Source: Arbacia lixula (lineage: Eukaryota > Echinodermata > Echinoidea > Arbacioida > Arbaciidae). From it: a stretch of DNA of 64,000 bases. The translations under genes and the position numbers were made by a program. The notes beneath the pieces were generated by a model that did not search any database, was not told the DNA's origin, and saw only the letters and a list, made by a program, of their open reading frames with translations. Positions 53,780 to 64,000 of this stretch are shown here, in pieces. Location of the stretch: NCBI GenBank assembly GCA_963669155.1, contig OZ022597.1:14403965-14467964 (forward strand), read 5' to 3'. Numbering within the stretch: the stretch's first letter is position 1; each line of letters starts with the position of its first letter.

Positions 53780-54710
53780 TGAGTAAAAAAAGACATCAAT
53801 GAAGAAGAAAGAGAAAAGAGGTGCTGAGCAAGGATTTGTTTCAATCATTAGCAGTCTACAGTCTCTTTCCTGAAACAAATGCAAACAAGTATTACGAAAA
53901 GGGAAATGATTTAGCTAAAAACAAATCATTTAATCTTATCAATTAACCGTCTCGCTTAAAATCCCGCGTTATGTAATGTGTGTACACATTAATTATACAC
54001 CATGGTCTTTTAGATGCAAATCAAATGATAGCAACGTGCTCACATTATATCATGCACATAATCTCCTCGTAGAATTCCTTTTGATATCTGACAAAGGCCA
54101 CAACCAAACGCGCGGTTAACATGGTAAATCTAGTGGAAGCCTCCCAACTAGTTGTTTCCATGTTTCAGGATTTCGCAGAGCCTAGTTCAATAACACTTAT
54201 CTGCTTTCGTTTTTGTGTGTGTGTGAGCGTGTGTGCGTGTGCCGTCTTCAAATCAAGCTTATATGAACCTGCTATGAAAATCTTACTCCAGCGGGAAATT
54301 ACATAATGCACACTTTTTTATTCTCACGCCGTTGGTCGCTGAAACCCAATAGTTATATCACTGTTCCAAAAGCAGTGCTGATCATGTGGAACAAACATCC
54401 GCGCTTTTCCTTCCGTGCATTGACATTTTGATACCCAATATTCATGACTGCGTTCGAAGGCATTTTCCTTGTAATGATTAATAATTAACCCGTCAGCACT
54501 TTTGATGTCAATTCTTCATGGCAATCCGTGATTAACTCTTTGTGCGTTTACTTATGAACCCCTCTGCAGAGTGCAGAGATTTCACAAAACCCCGACAGGG
54601 GAGCATTGTAAATCAGGCGCTAGTTTTGCATTGGATTGTTTTGAATTAAGGAAAGTGTTCTGTAACAAAGTGGTAAAAATTTAGTTGGCTTTCTAGTCCT
54701 TCTTTACGAC
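53780..54710. other. Intergenic, no gene
   Basis: AT-rich unique sequence with a short (GT)n at 54214-54230. Confidence 0.4.
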
Positions 54711-54714
54711 AGAG

Positions 54715-54755
54715 AGGAGTGGAAGGAGATAAAGAGAGGGGGAAAGAGAAAGAGG

Positions 54756-54799
<44 letters not shown>

Positions 54800-54800
54800 A
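54715..54800. repeat. (GA)n and (GACA)n microsatellite
   Basis: GAGAGAGA followed by GACAGACAGACAGACAGACA. Confidence 0.95.
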
Positions 54801-55004
54801 AGGTTGAACACTTCAATTGTTTGCCGCAAGGGAAAAGATTGTTGTATTAATCAGTAGCAGCCTCGACCAGATATTAGATATTTGGGAGACGACGACCGTG
54901 TCTAAATCTCCCTCGACTGGTGATAAGCTCATTATTCGGCTACAAAAATCCACTTTTTGCCGCACCTACAATATGCTATACAACATGGGAAATGGATTCA
55001 CCAT

Positions 55005-55455
55005 GAAAATAAGTTGGTTTCAATAAAAGCAGAAAAATGAAAGAAACATATCAATGAAGGTTGACGAAAATCCGTCAAAGGATAAGAAAGTTATGATCTT
55101 TTGAAATTTCAATTTTGTGACGTTACATGCGAGGTGCTCTCCCATATTTTGTGTATAGTATTACTCCCTAAATTGCCCTTTTTCTGTTTTTGACAACGGA
55201 ATATTTTTTGTACAGGTATTTGTATAAAAAGGTATTTCTCGTGATGCATCAAAAGCACAGGTAAAAGGATGCATATCTTTTAGAGAAAATGCACACTTTC
55301 GAAAACATAGTCACACGTCTTTTTTACACAAATTTTAAAAGATCATAACTTTTTTATCCTTCGACGGATTTTCGTCAAATCTTCACTAATATGTTTCTTA
55401 CATGTTTCTGGTTTGATTGAAACCAACTTATTTACAGGGTGAATAATCCCTTTAA
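55005..55455. repeat. Foldback element, full copy
   Basis: AAAATAAGTTGGTTTCAATA to ACAGGGTGAATAATCCCTTT with mirrored arms. Its right arm is part of the triplicated unit that follows. Confidence 0.8.
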
Positions 55456-56961
55456 GCCTATGTGCATTGTAATAACCGAAAAGCACAAAAAAAAGTGTGA
55501 CTCAATTTATGTTTAATTACACATTCCTCCCCTCTCATTCCCTCGCTTAGCAACTCCGGGCGATTGTTTTTCTTTTTACGACCCAAGTCCTGCGCGCAAA
55601 ATTTCACGCCAAGCTGGTCTCACCTTGTCATACATCCCCGCCCCTTCACCCCCCACCCCCCCCCCCCCACCCCCACCCCCACCCCCAAGTCCCCCCCCCC
55701 CCCTCCACACCCACACACACCATTAGCAAAAAGCTATATCCGCGCCCGCAAATCAAATGAACAGGTTGATCGTTACAAAAAAATTTACAATTTCTTTGTC
55801 CACAATCAGACGATTGTGGACGATGCATCAAAAGCACAGGTAAAAGGATGCATATCTTTTAGAGAAAATGCACACTTTCGAAAACATAGTCACACGTCTT
55901 TTTTACACAAATTTTAAAAGATCATAACTTTTTATCCTTCGACGGATTTTCGTCAAATCTTCACTAATATGTTTCTTACATGTTTCTGGTTTGATTGAAA
56001 CCAACTTATTTACAGGGTGAATAATCCCTTTAAGCCTATGTGCATTGTAATAACCGAAAAGCACAAAAAAAAAGTGTGACTCAATTTATGTTTAATTACA
56101 CATTCCTCCCCTCTCATTCCCTCGCTTAGCAACTCCGGGCGATTGTTTTTCTTTTTACGACCCAAGTCCTGCGCGCAAAATTTCACGCCAAGCTGGTCTC
56201 ACCTTGTCATACATCCCCGCCCCTTCACCCCCCACCCCCCCCCCCCCACCCCCACCCCCACCCCCAAGTCCCCCCCCCCCTCCACACCCCACACACACCA
56301 TTAGCAAAAAGCTATATCCGCGCCCGCAAATCAAATGAACAGGTTGATCGTTACAAAAAAATTTACAATTTCTTTGTCCACAATCAGACGATTGTGGACG
56401 ATGCATCAAAAGCACAGGTAAAAGGATGCATATCTTTTAGAGAAAATGCACACTTTCGAAAACATAGTCACACGTCTTTTTTACACAAATTTTAAAAGAT
56501 CATAACTTTTTTATCCTTCGACGGATTTTCGTCAAATCTTCACTAATATGTTTCTTACATGTTTCTGGTTTGATTGAAACCAACTTATTTACAGGGTGAA
56601 TAATCCCTTTAAGCCTATGTGCATTGTAATAACCGAAAAGCACAAAAAAAAAAGTGTGACTCAATTTATGTTTAATTACACATTCCTCCCCTCTCATTCC
56701 CTCGCTTAGCAACTCCGGGCGATTGTTGTTCTTTTTACGACCCAAGTCCTGCGCGCAAAATTTCACGCCAAGCTGGTCTCACCTTGTCATACATCCCCGC
56801 CCCTTCACCCCCCACCCCCCCCCCACCCCCACCCCCACCCCCAAGTCCCCCCCCCCCTCCACACCCACACACACCATTAGCAAAAAGCTATATCCGCGCC
56901 CGCAAATCAAATGAACAGGTTGATCGTTACAAAAAAATTTCTTTGTCCACAATCAGACGAT
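55243..56961. repeat. 579-bp unit in three tandem copies
   Basis: GATGCATCAAAAGCACAGG starts copies at 55243, 55822 and 56400. Each has the right arm of the foldback, ACCGAAAAGCACAAAAA, TCCTGCGCGCAAAATTTCAC, a 60-bp C-rich stretch, and CGCGCCCGCAAATCAAATGA. Near identity shows recent duplication; copy 3 is cut short after TTTCTTTGTCCACAATCAGA. No coding content. Confidence 0.95.
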
Positions 56962-57623
56962 TTACCGCATCTCCCTGCTCGACCATAACGCATTTCATCA
57001 ATGTTCAAATGGCTCACAGTGAGTTTTGGTCGTAGATGGCGCTGTTGCAGTTTGTCGGCCAGAGCCCTTTTACACAGATCTCTTTTCTAAATGGCGTATT
57101 ATTCTTTACCTGTTGCACCGTAATATATCATGTATATGGGTGATTTCACGGTATTGGGGCAGTCTTTTGTGACGTACCAAAACTCCAAATCAATATCTTT
57201 TTCAAACCAAGCAAAATATAGTCCAATAATGGCATGAGCAAAAATTAGATCCCAAACAGTATTCATTTTTTAAGATAATGGCATATTGCAATTTGACTTA
57301 TGAAGATTTCTTGTCCATGTAAAAACAATTTGATGTCCATGTAACGGTGATAGATTTGTGTATGCCTGTTGCTTCAAATCCATAAAACATTCCTATTACT
57401 GAGAGAGAGCAAACTTAAACACACCTGATCTGATCTTCATGGTGAACTGCACAAAGGTTGATATCTCCGTTACATGGACATTGCATGAAAACTTTGCCCC
57501 AACCCCATGGAATGACACATACAAGGCTTTGTTGTCAGCGTACGTCTGAGCATGAGGAGTTTCTTATAGTGGAATGCTCCATAATGATAAATTTGTATTT
57601 ATATTATTACTTGTATTCAATAG
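56962..57623. other. Upstream region of the GPCR gene
   Basis: No TATA box or clear promoter identified. Short inverted match: 'tccatgtaacggtgatag' (57336) against 'atatctccgttacatgga' (57461), suggesting a small hairpin repeat. A possible acceptor TATTCAATAG ends at 57623. Confidence 0.4.
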
Positions 57624-57643
57624 GTAAAATAGGTTTTGGTGCG

Positions 57644-59251
57644 ATGCAGCTGAACAACACGCTTGTGGACACCTTGACGTCTACATGGCTGCCCGGCGGA
57701 AATTACACCACACCCGGCGTGGGGCCTGTAGTCCTAGCCCGCTGGCTCCCCGGGGCAGCGAGCGTCGTTGCTGCGTCCCTGTACCTCATCATCTCGCTGG
57801 TCGGACTGACGGGCAACCTGCTCGTGCTCCTTGCCGTAGCCCTCTCGAGGCGACTACAGACGAAGGACACGGCCTTCGTGGTCGCCCTGAGCGTCAGCGA
57901 CCTGCTCACGAGCGTCACGCTGCCCATCCAGAGCGCGTCGCTGCTGGGCGCCTGGTCGCCGGCGTTCCTGGTTTGCTGCCACCTCGCTGCGGTGTCCTCC
58001 TACGTCTCCATCGGCTCTAACGTGCTGCTCCTAGCCGCCATTGCCTTCAATCGCTACGTCTACGTCACCAAGACGCCGCTGACCTACCGTTCGCATTTCA
58101 GCGCCATCAAGGTGGTGCTGATGATCGCGACGGCGTACGTCGTGCCGTTCTCCATCACAGTCAGCGGGCTCGCACTCGGCGGCGCCAAAAGCGGCGTGTG
58201 TCCGTCTGTGAGGTCAAAGGTGAACACATGTACGATCAGCGGGCATACGTTTGATTTAGTCGTTCTCTCCGTCATCGGGGTGTCGCTGGCGATCACGCTG
58301 ATGTTTTACATCCTCATCTTCGTGCACGTCAAGCGACATTTTCAAGCTGTCGCCATGGTGCCGCACAAGAATAAAGTCAGCGTCATTTCGACACGGGGGC
58401 TGGTCAGTGGCAATATCTCGCCCGTCGTATCCCGCGAGACCGTCTGCAGAGGAAGTTGTCACAGCGAGAAATCTCTGCAGAGTGTGTGCAGCAGGGAGAC
58501 GCATTGTTCTGGAAACTTTCCAGGCACGTCACGCGGGAGGCGGAGTAGTTTTATTCCTCGACGACATCTTGCTCCTCCATCGACGCTTCATCCCGCTTCT
58601 GCAGAGCTGACCCGTGCTGGACAGGTCTCGAGTCGCATCAACCATCAGGCGCCAGCATCGCGGCCATCTACATCCGACTCTACAGACACTTCTCCCCGTG
58701 TGAAGTGGTCCCAGGGCTGCTCCGCTGAAGGCAGTGACATGCCTCAACTGAAAGCCGAGACAACGTGCACCGCGCATCCGCTTCCCGTAGAGCAGCCCAA
58801 GTCGATTGATGGTTATTCCCAAAATAGCCAGCAGTCGGATAGGTCTCAGCGGGAGACCAGATCGTCAGCAGGCACCCAGCGGGCTACCTCTTGCCCTCCA
58901 CCGGTGATCAACCAGCCGAACGACGAGGGAAATCACTTCCGCTTTGGGCGGAACCGTTTCGAGGCGACGATCACCAAGAACATGTTTCTCGTTGTCCTCG
59001 CCTTTCTGGTGTGTCTTACCCCGACCGTCGCCTTCCTCTCCTACGTCCAGAACATGACCAGTGCGGGATGCTCGCTCACGGAGGCCTACGTGGTGATCCT
59101 GTTGAGCGCAAACTGCGGGATCAATCCCATCTTGTACGGCTGGCGGCACCCGCTGTTCCGGCGGACATTCGTATGTATACTCACTCGGAGGTTCCGGGAC
59201 ATCGAACGACCCTCACCCTGGCTGAGACGAGTTCTGCACCGCAACCGATGA
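57644..59251 (+). CDS. Class A (rhodopsin-like) orphan GPCR, single exon, 535 aa
   Basis: ATG at 57644, TGA at 59249-59251. N-glycosylation sequons at N4 and N20. TM1 has G-N (N58), TM2 S-V-S-D-L-L (D86), an ECL1 W104, cysteines 111/112 at the top of TM3, and the TM3 end reads F-N-R-Y (N136) instead of D/E-R-Y. TM6 reads F-L-V-C-L-T-P, lacking the usual Trp. TM7 is N-P-I-L-Y-G-W, followed by helix 8 (H-P-L-F-R-R-T-F). The third intracellular loop is very long, about 215 residues, rich in Ser, Thr, Arg and Gln. The N-R-Y motif resembles melatonin, GPR84 and Tre1/Moody type receptors, but ligand and subfamily are unknown. The frame stays open upstream to about 57458, and TTCAATAG at 57616-57623 could be the acceptor of a leader intron. 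Start at 57644 was chosen because everything before it is not receptor-like. Confidence 0.9.
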   Translation: MQLNNTLVDTLTSTWLPGGNYTTPGVGPVVLARWLPGAASVVAASLYLIISLVGLTGNLLVLLAVALSRRLQTKDTAFVVALSVSDLLTSVTLPIQSASLLGAWSPAFLVCCHLAAVSSYVSIGSNVLLLAAIAFNRYVYVTKTPLTYRSHFSAIKVVLMIATAYVVPFSITVSGLALGGAKSGVCPSVRSKVNTCTISGHTFDLVVLSVIGVSLAITLMFYILIFVHVKRHFQAVAMVPHKNKVSVISTRGLVSGNISPVVSRETVCRGSCHSEKSLQSVCSRETHCSGNFPGTSRGRRSSFIPRRHLAPPSTLHPASAELTRAGQVSSRINHQAPASRPSTSDSTDTSPRVKWSQGCSAEGSDMPQLKAETTCTAHPLPVEQPKSIDGYSQNSQQSDRSQRETRSSAGTQRATSCPPPVINQPNDEGNHFRFGRNRFEATITKNMFLVVLAFLVCLTPTVAFLSYVQNMTSAGCSLTEAYVVILLSANCGINPILYGWRHPLFRRTFVCILTRRFRDIERPSPWLRRVLHRNR

Positions 59252-59285
59252 AAAACACTCAGACAAATATAGATCGACCCATAGT

Positions 59286-59660
59286 GCCTGGCCACTGTTG
59301 CATAAAACTTACCATGATGGCAACTTCGTTAGCAATGGCAACTTCTATGGCAACCTTGAATTTGATTGGCTGTTGAGCAATGTTACCATGGTAGTTACCA
59401 TTGATGATAGTGTTTCTATCAATGGTAAGTTTTATGCAACGGGGCCTAGATGTGCTACCAACGGCAACTTCTATGGAAACCTTGCATCTGATTGGCTGTC
59501 GCTCGGAGCAGTGCTACCATGGTAGTTACCACTGATAGTAAGCTTTATGCAACTGGGCCCTGGAGACTAGTTGGTGACCTGGTGACTTGGTGATGAGTTA
59601 CCATTGATAGTAAGCTTTATGCAACTGGGCCCTGGAGACTAGTTGGTGACCTGTTGGAAA
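59286..59660. repeat. GGGCCC-type MITE copies and a 67-bp direct repeat
   Basis: Unit 1 59286-59447, unit 2 to about 59563, both with TGTTGCATAAAACTTACCAT-like ends and CTATGGCAACCTTGAATTTG. Then ACCATTGATAGTAAGCTTTA ... CTAGTTGGTGACC occurs twice (about 59527 and 59597). It begins only 35 bp after the GPCR stop, so it is probably within its 3' UTR. Confidence 0.8.
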
Positions 59661-59806
59661 CCGAGTCTCCGTGGCAGATTCGTGACGTCCCCGTAACGTC
59701 TCCATAATGTCTCCAAACGTCTCCCTGACGTCCTTGCGATAGCAAGATACTGTGTCTGTGACATCACTGCCTCACGACCAGGTTGTCAATGACATAATTA
59801 ATTTCT

Positions 59807-60356
59807 TTAAAGGTGATATTCATAGAAAATCCCTAAATGTGAAGATATTCATCTACAGAAAGCTTTTAAGTCATACAATGAGGTTGGATGGCGTCCAAAC
59901 AATATATCCCTTCTGAAATAGCGAAGTTAGGGTGAAAACAATCACCTATTCTCTGGGACAAACTTGCTCTACTGTCATCCGAAACGGCCTTTAGGTCTGA
60001 CGTAAGAAAAGGGATGCGTTAATTGTGCATCACACATGCCAATCCGCAGCTTCTTTTCCGCCAGAAGCATCATGCATTATTAAAGAAACTGTGATGGCAG
60101 TTGCTAGTGGATTAACAGGTGTGATACACAATGGTAATTGTGAAGCATATCCCGGCTGTGACGTACACACAAAGCCACTTTCCCTCAGGCGATTTCGTTG
60201 GTCAGGAGAGAGTCAATTTAGTGAAATTCGATTTTCATAAAACACACAACTTATCACTTTCATGGCATGTTAGCTGCATAATTTGCTTGTAACTCATTTA
60301 ATTATAAAATGAACTATATTGATTTGATTTTATTTCCAATAAGTATCACCTTTAAA
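59807..60356. repeat. MITE, 'AAAGGTGATATTC' family, copy 2
   Basis: TTTAAAGGTGATATTCATAG to ATAAGTATCACCTTTAAA, with TTAA at both borders. Confidence 0.9.
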
Positions 60357-60359
60357 ATT

Positions 60360-60760
60360 TGCATGGGCCACATGAAAGACCCTATACCAAATTATTTGAA
60401 CTATGGACTTATACAATCTAAGATGTGCACGAAGAAAATAGAAATATCCAGTTTGCCTGCTAGCTTCTCTTTCGTCTATCTACCATCATGACCATTATGG
60501 TAAAATCACAAGCTTGAAAACAAATATTCATGTGTCTGTAATTCCTAAATTTCATTGCGTTTATTAGATTGTGGTATTAATGTCTACAAGTTCTAGACTA
60601 TATTTTAAGTCGACCCGTTAAAAACTCTTCTGAAATGTAACAATCAATATTTACCCATTAAATCTTCTTTTTCAAGTCCCGAATTGTAAAAGGAATCTGA
60701 AGTTTTGTTTTCATGAATATATAGCCATTCATGTAAATAAACATATACATGTATATAAAT
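60360..60760. other. Intergenic, no gene
   Basis: AT-rich; nothing recognised. Confidence 0.4.
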
Positions 60761-60764
60761 TATA

Positions 60765-60892
60765 AAGAGAGAGAGAAGGAGAGAGAGAGAAAGAGGAAGA
60801 GAGAGAGAGAGCGAAGGAGACAGAGAGAGTGAAAGAGAAAGAGAGAAAGAAAGAGAGAGCGAGCGAAGGAGAGAGAGAGAGAGAGAGAGGGG

Positions 60893-60940
<48 letters not shown>

Positions 60941-60945
60941 AAATT
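60765..60945. repeat. (GA)n microsatellite
   Basis: GAGA repeats with scattered A and G runs. Confidence 0.95.
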
Positions 60946-60949
60946 ACTC

Positions 60950-61485
60950 AACTTACTATTTTAAGCCTCAAAAAGATATTCAAATAAGCCAAAACTGTAC
61001 GATAATGTTCAATATTGTCGCCGGTGCAACTTGCCTATGAGTATTTAACATTCCAAGCTTACCATGATCTTTAGGCTAATAGATTGTGTGATTTATGTGA
61101 AGTAGATACTGACGTGATTGAAATGTTGTTATTTCAGCAACTTATCTACCGTAGGTCGTACTTGACTTTTTCTGTGTCGGCACATTGAGTGTGCAAACAA
61201 CCAAAGGTTATATTGCTAGTTGTCCGTGTTTCTAATTATAAATGCTGCATCCACTGTTCGCTTATAAATGTACTAGGTGTTAAATTTAACAAAATAGACA
61301 CTTTTGAGAAAAGGATCAAAAATCGGATTAAGGATGGACTGTGCTCGGATAGACTTCCTTTGATCTACCATGACAAGTGACTTAAACAATACGCGGTATT
61401 TCTCATTAGGCAATACCTTGCTCTGAATAACAGAAGAAAATCTGGTTTGAGAAGTATTCCAACCGTTCAGCCTTCGCTGGGGCTA
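60950..61485. other. Intergenic, no gene
   Basis: No supported coding sequence or repeat. Confidence 0.4.
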
Positions 61486-61487
61486 CA

Positions 61488-61489
61488 TG

Positions 61490-61578
<89 letters not shown>

Positions 61579-61581
61579 GGC

Positions 61582-61634
<53 letters not shown>

Positions 61635-61712
61635 GCTACTACTACTACTACTACTAAGTACTACTACTACTACTACTACTACTACTATATACTACTACTA
61701 CTACTACTACTA

Positions 61713-61756
<44 letters not shown>

Positions 61757-61760
61757 CGGG

Positions 61761-61790
<30 letters not shown>
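61488..61790. repeat. (CTA)n microsatellite, about 300 bp
   Basis: Nearly pure CTA repeats with a few interruptions (GGCCTA, AAGTA, CCGGG). The poly-Leu/Thr/Tyr open frame across it is an artefact. Confidence 0.97.
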
Positions 61791-61791
<1 letters not shown>

Positions 61792-62040
61792 ACCCTGAAC
61801 TATCTGCGATTCCCCTCACACTCTGGGAGCCCAAACAGGGTACTGCGAGAAGAGGGAGAAGTCGGGCAACTTACATTAGTGTATATATTAAAGAATGACA
61901 ATGGCCTTGATAGCGTTAGTGAGCTGAGCACAGCCATGCTGGATAGACAGGTCTGGAGGTGCAACTACGTTCATGGAACCCGAGATGGTAGGCTGAAGCC
62001 TATGCATGCCCTCGAATTAGTAGTAGACTACTTCTAATAC
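61792..62040 (+). mobile_element. LINE 3' fragment, plus strand
   Basis: Encodes V-Y-I-L-K-N-D-N-G-L-D-S, E-L-S-T-A-M-L-D-R-Q-V-W-R and G-R-L-K-P-M-H-A, the C-terminal end of a LINE polyprotein, then a short TAG tail. Same family as the minus-strand copy at 21712-22192. Confidence 0.82.
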
Positions 62041-63640
62041 TACTTCTAATGGTAATAATAATGATAATCATATTTTATTTTGTGTTTATCTTATTCCCTG
62101 ATTCACTATCTTCTCTATTATACTCACCAGGCAATGTCGCGAAAGCCCAACACTCTTTCGAGTTAGTTTGAATTCGGCCTCGGCCTCGATCTCGTACACT
62201 CCACCGCGCTTCGCCATAGATGGCGCTATTTCATAACAACATCCATAGTCATCAATTTGAAATATATACTGACTTGTATTTATACCTTTTGTATACTCTC
62301 CTACATATTTGCGAGTCAGTATCAATCACTCCCCCCCCCCCCCCCCCCCCCCCCCGCCAGGCAAAATAGCACAAAAGTCACAAGAGTAATTGTTCATGCC
62401 GTTTTAACAGTACATTTGGGCATTTCTTGTGCGATTTTTAAAGTGTTTTCACTCAACCATGACACGAAAATGACTTATGTTTACACAACAGGTCTATGTC
62501 AAAATATCCAGAGTTTTATCTTTCACCAAAATAAAGGGTTTTTAAAAGTTTCAAACTCAAGAGAGAAGAGTACTTGTTAAACGGTGCTAACTCAACCAGA
62601 ACAATGGGTTTTGTGTCGGGATAGGTGTTAGTGCATCGAGAGATGGATGATAAATATACACCAGAAATGGAATTCTTCAAAAATTCATCTGACAGAATTC
62701 CAAAATTACCCTTGTGACATTTTTGCCTTTAAAAAATTGCCCACTCCTGCATGACTAGTCTTATTGGATTAATGTGATTTTCACACATAAACTTACCTTT
62801 TTGTTGTGTTTATGTTGTATTTTATCTCCCTATATGTTCATGTTACTATGTATTATTGTGTTATTTGTACACAGGGCCTCCAGGGAGAACAGTGGCAAGC
62901 CCATTGATGGAGCTACGCTATTTTAAAAATAGACTTAATAAATAACTAATTAACAGTTTGGCGCACTCAGTTTTAGTACGTGCACCATGGGGCATTTTGT
63001 TTTTTATGCTTGCCCAACAAAGCAACACGCCCAATAATTTGACCTATTAAAACAAAGGGAGTTGGTCAAACTCTGTGCATACATATGGCTCTGATAACAG
63101 ATAATCTGGCAGCTAAACGGCAAATTAGGCCTAACCTTGATATCTTTGATGTATAGTTCTTTTTTTCCTGCTCATTATTCATCTATGGTGTCTATGTAAT
63201 GATATCTAGGATGGTGTGGAGTACTCATTCTTCAGCATGTTTAATTAATCAAAATGGCCTCAAATATGGCTGCTGATAAGGACAAAAATTACAAGTGTCC
63301 TCCTACTTGTCTACTATCTCAGTGGCGGATCCACCGAATTGCCCCCCCCCCCCTTCCCCCTCCCTTTTTTTTTTAAATTAGAGGGGGCGGAATCGGCCGC
63401 GGCTGCCCCATTCCCAAGCAAGAAAAAAAATTTCATATTAATTCCATAACACTCCAAGTCATGTAACTATGTAACAAATAGTTGTATTATTCTCATTGCT
63501 TTTGCTTTCTTTGAACCATGTGTGCCATGGCTGTGTACCACGCATCCAGCACAGAAAACTGGCAAAAAGTGACATTCTGCCCTTTTGAGCTACGCGTAAA
63601 TGGTTTTCTGGTGAGAACACCCTGCTGGTAATACACACCT
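62041..63640. other. Intergenic; poly-C and a probable LINE-like 3' end
   Basis: Poly-C at 62331-62355 and 63342-63351. 62740-62950 ('tacacagggcctccagggagaacagtgg' region followed by AATAAATAACTAATTAA) resembles the 3' tail of non-LTR elements, from memory and unconfirmed. No gene. Confidence 0.35.
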
Positions 63641-63860
63641 TTCACATAGGGTAGTATGGAGTCTGGCAGAGAAGGAATTAACTCTTTATGCACCATTGAC
63701 GGATTTTGAACTGGTGATACACACTATTCCCATAGGGCAGTATGGAGTCTGGCAGAGAAGGAGTTTCATGCAATTCTTTATGCACCATTTCGGCATATTT
63801 GCATTCAGTCTGGTAATTCACATGGCGCCGTATGGAGTCTGATAGAGAAGGACTACACAA
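63600..63860. repeat. Tandem repeat, 86-90 bp unit, three copies
   Basis: AGTATGGAGTCTGGCAGAGA begins copies at 63653, 63739 and (diverged, CGTATGGAGTCTGATAGAGA) about 63829; CTTTATGCACCATT follows in the first two. Confidence 0.85.
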
Positions 63861-64000
63861 ACAATCATAAACTATTATTGCATGGACCCACACTACAACA
63901 GATGTGCTGCATTCATCCACGGCAAATTAGAAGTAATCAGCTTTTATTGCAAGAAAACATGACAACATAATTTTTTAGCATTTCACTACAATGGTATTGC

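Noticed and set aside
57458..57643. N-terminal extension of the GPCR from 57458
   Set aside because: Starts at TTG, is not signal- or receptor-like, contains a possible splice acceptor and overlaps a hairpin repeat; ATG at 57644 is preferred.
61447..62037. 196-aa poly-Leu frame
   Set aside because: (CTA)n microsatellite fused to a LINE remnant.

Overview
The window is eukaryotic nuclear DNA from an invertebrate, most likely an echinoderm and probably a sea urchin. This is an inference from gene style (small exons, long introns, intron-split VWC domains, a single-exon rhodopsin-class receptor) and from the dense foldback and TTAA-flanked repeats, GATT, GA and poly-G/C tracts. I could not search a database, so the species is not established. 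There is one assembly gap of 200 N at 3410-3609.

Region 1-4296 is AT-rich flank with a possible polyadenylation site of an upstream gene, repeats, purine and poly-G tracts and the gap. Region 4297-40127 (+) holds one very large gene, which I rebuilt as 24 exons. All 23 introns join in compatible phases and give 3178 residues up to a TGA stop. Exon 1 (4297-4374) is tentative, and the start codon and signal peptide are not found. The predicted product is, in order: coiled coil, partial VWC, EGF, Kunitz, VWC-like half module, tyrosinase-like domain, a tyrosine-rich G-Y-D-R-x repeat tract, a cysteine-containing region, about 33 VWC domains, VWD with a GDPH motif, C8 and TIL. Automated pipelines would probably call it kielin/chordin-like, but the tyrosinase, Kunitz and G-Y-D-R parts set it apart. 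The tyrosinase-like domain keeps the CuA histidines and lacks those of CuB, so it looks like a pseudoenzyme. I infer a secreted, multimeric matrix, adhesive or BMP-binding protein.

The introns contain LINE fragments, foldback elements, TTAA-flanked MITEs, a tRNA-like SINE, and two larger repeat families carrying many AGGTCAAAGGTCA (DR1) sites. A recurring pattern is tandem duplication of DNA spanning an exon edge (acceptor plus exon start, or exon end plus donor), seen at about nine places including the stop codon region.

Region 40128-57623 is mostly repeats: a triplicated 3' flank, second copies of both DR1-bearing repeats, a C-rich minisatellite, a possible orphan 3' end near 46.19 kb, a 25-bp satellite interrupted by a Tc1-like MITE, and a 579-bp unit repeated three times. 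A single-exon class A GPCR (57644-59251, +, 535 aa) follows. The rest (59252-64000) is MITEs, microsatellites, a LINE 3' end and an 88-bp tandem repeat. No rRNA, functional tRNA, CRISPR array or operon was seen.
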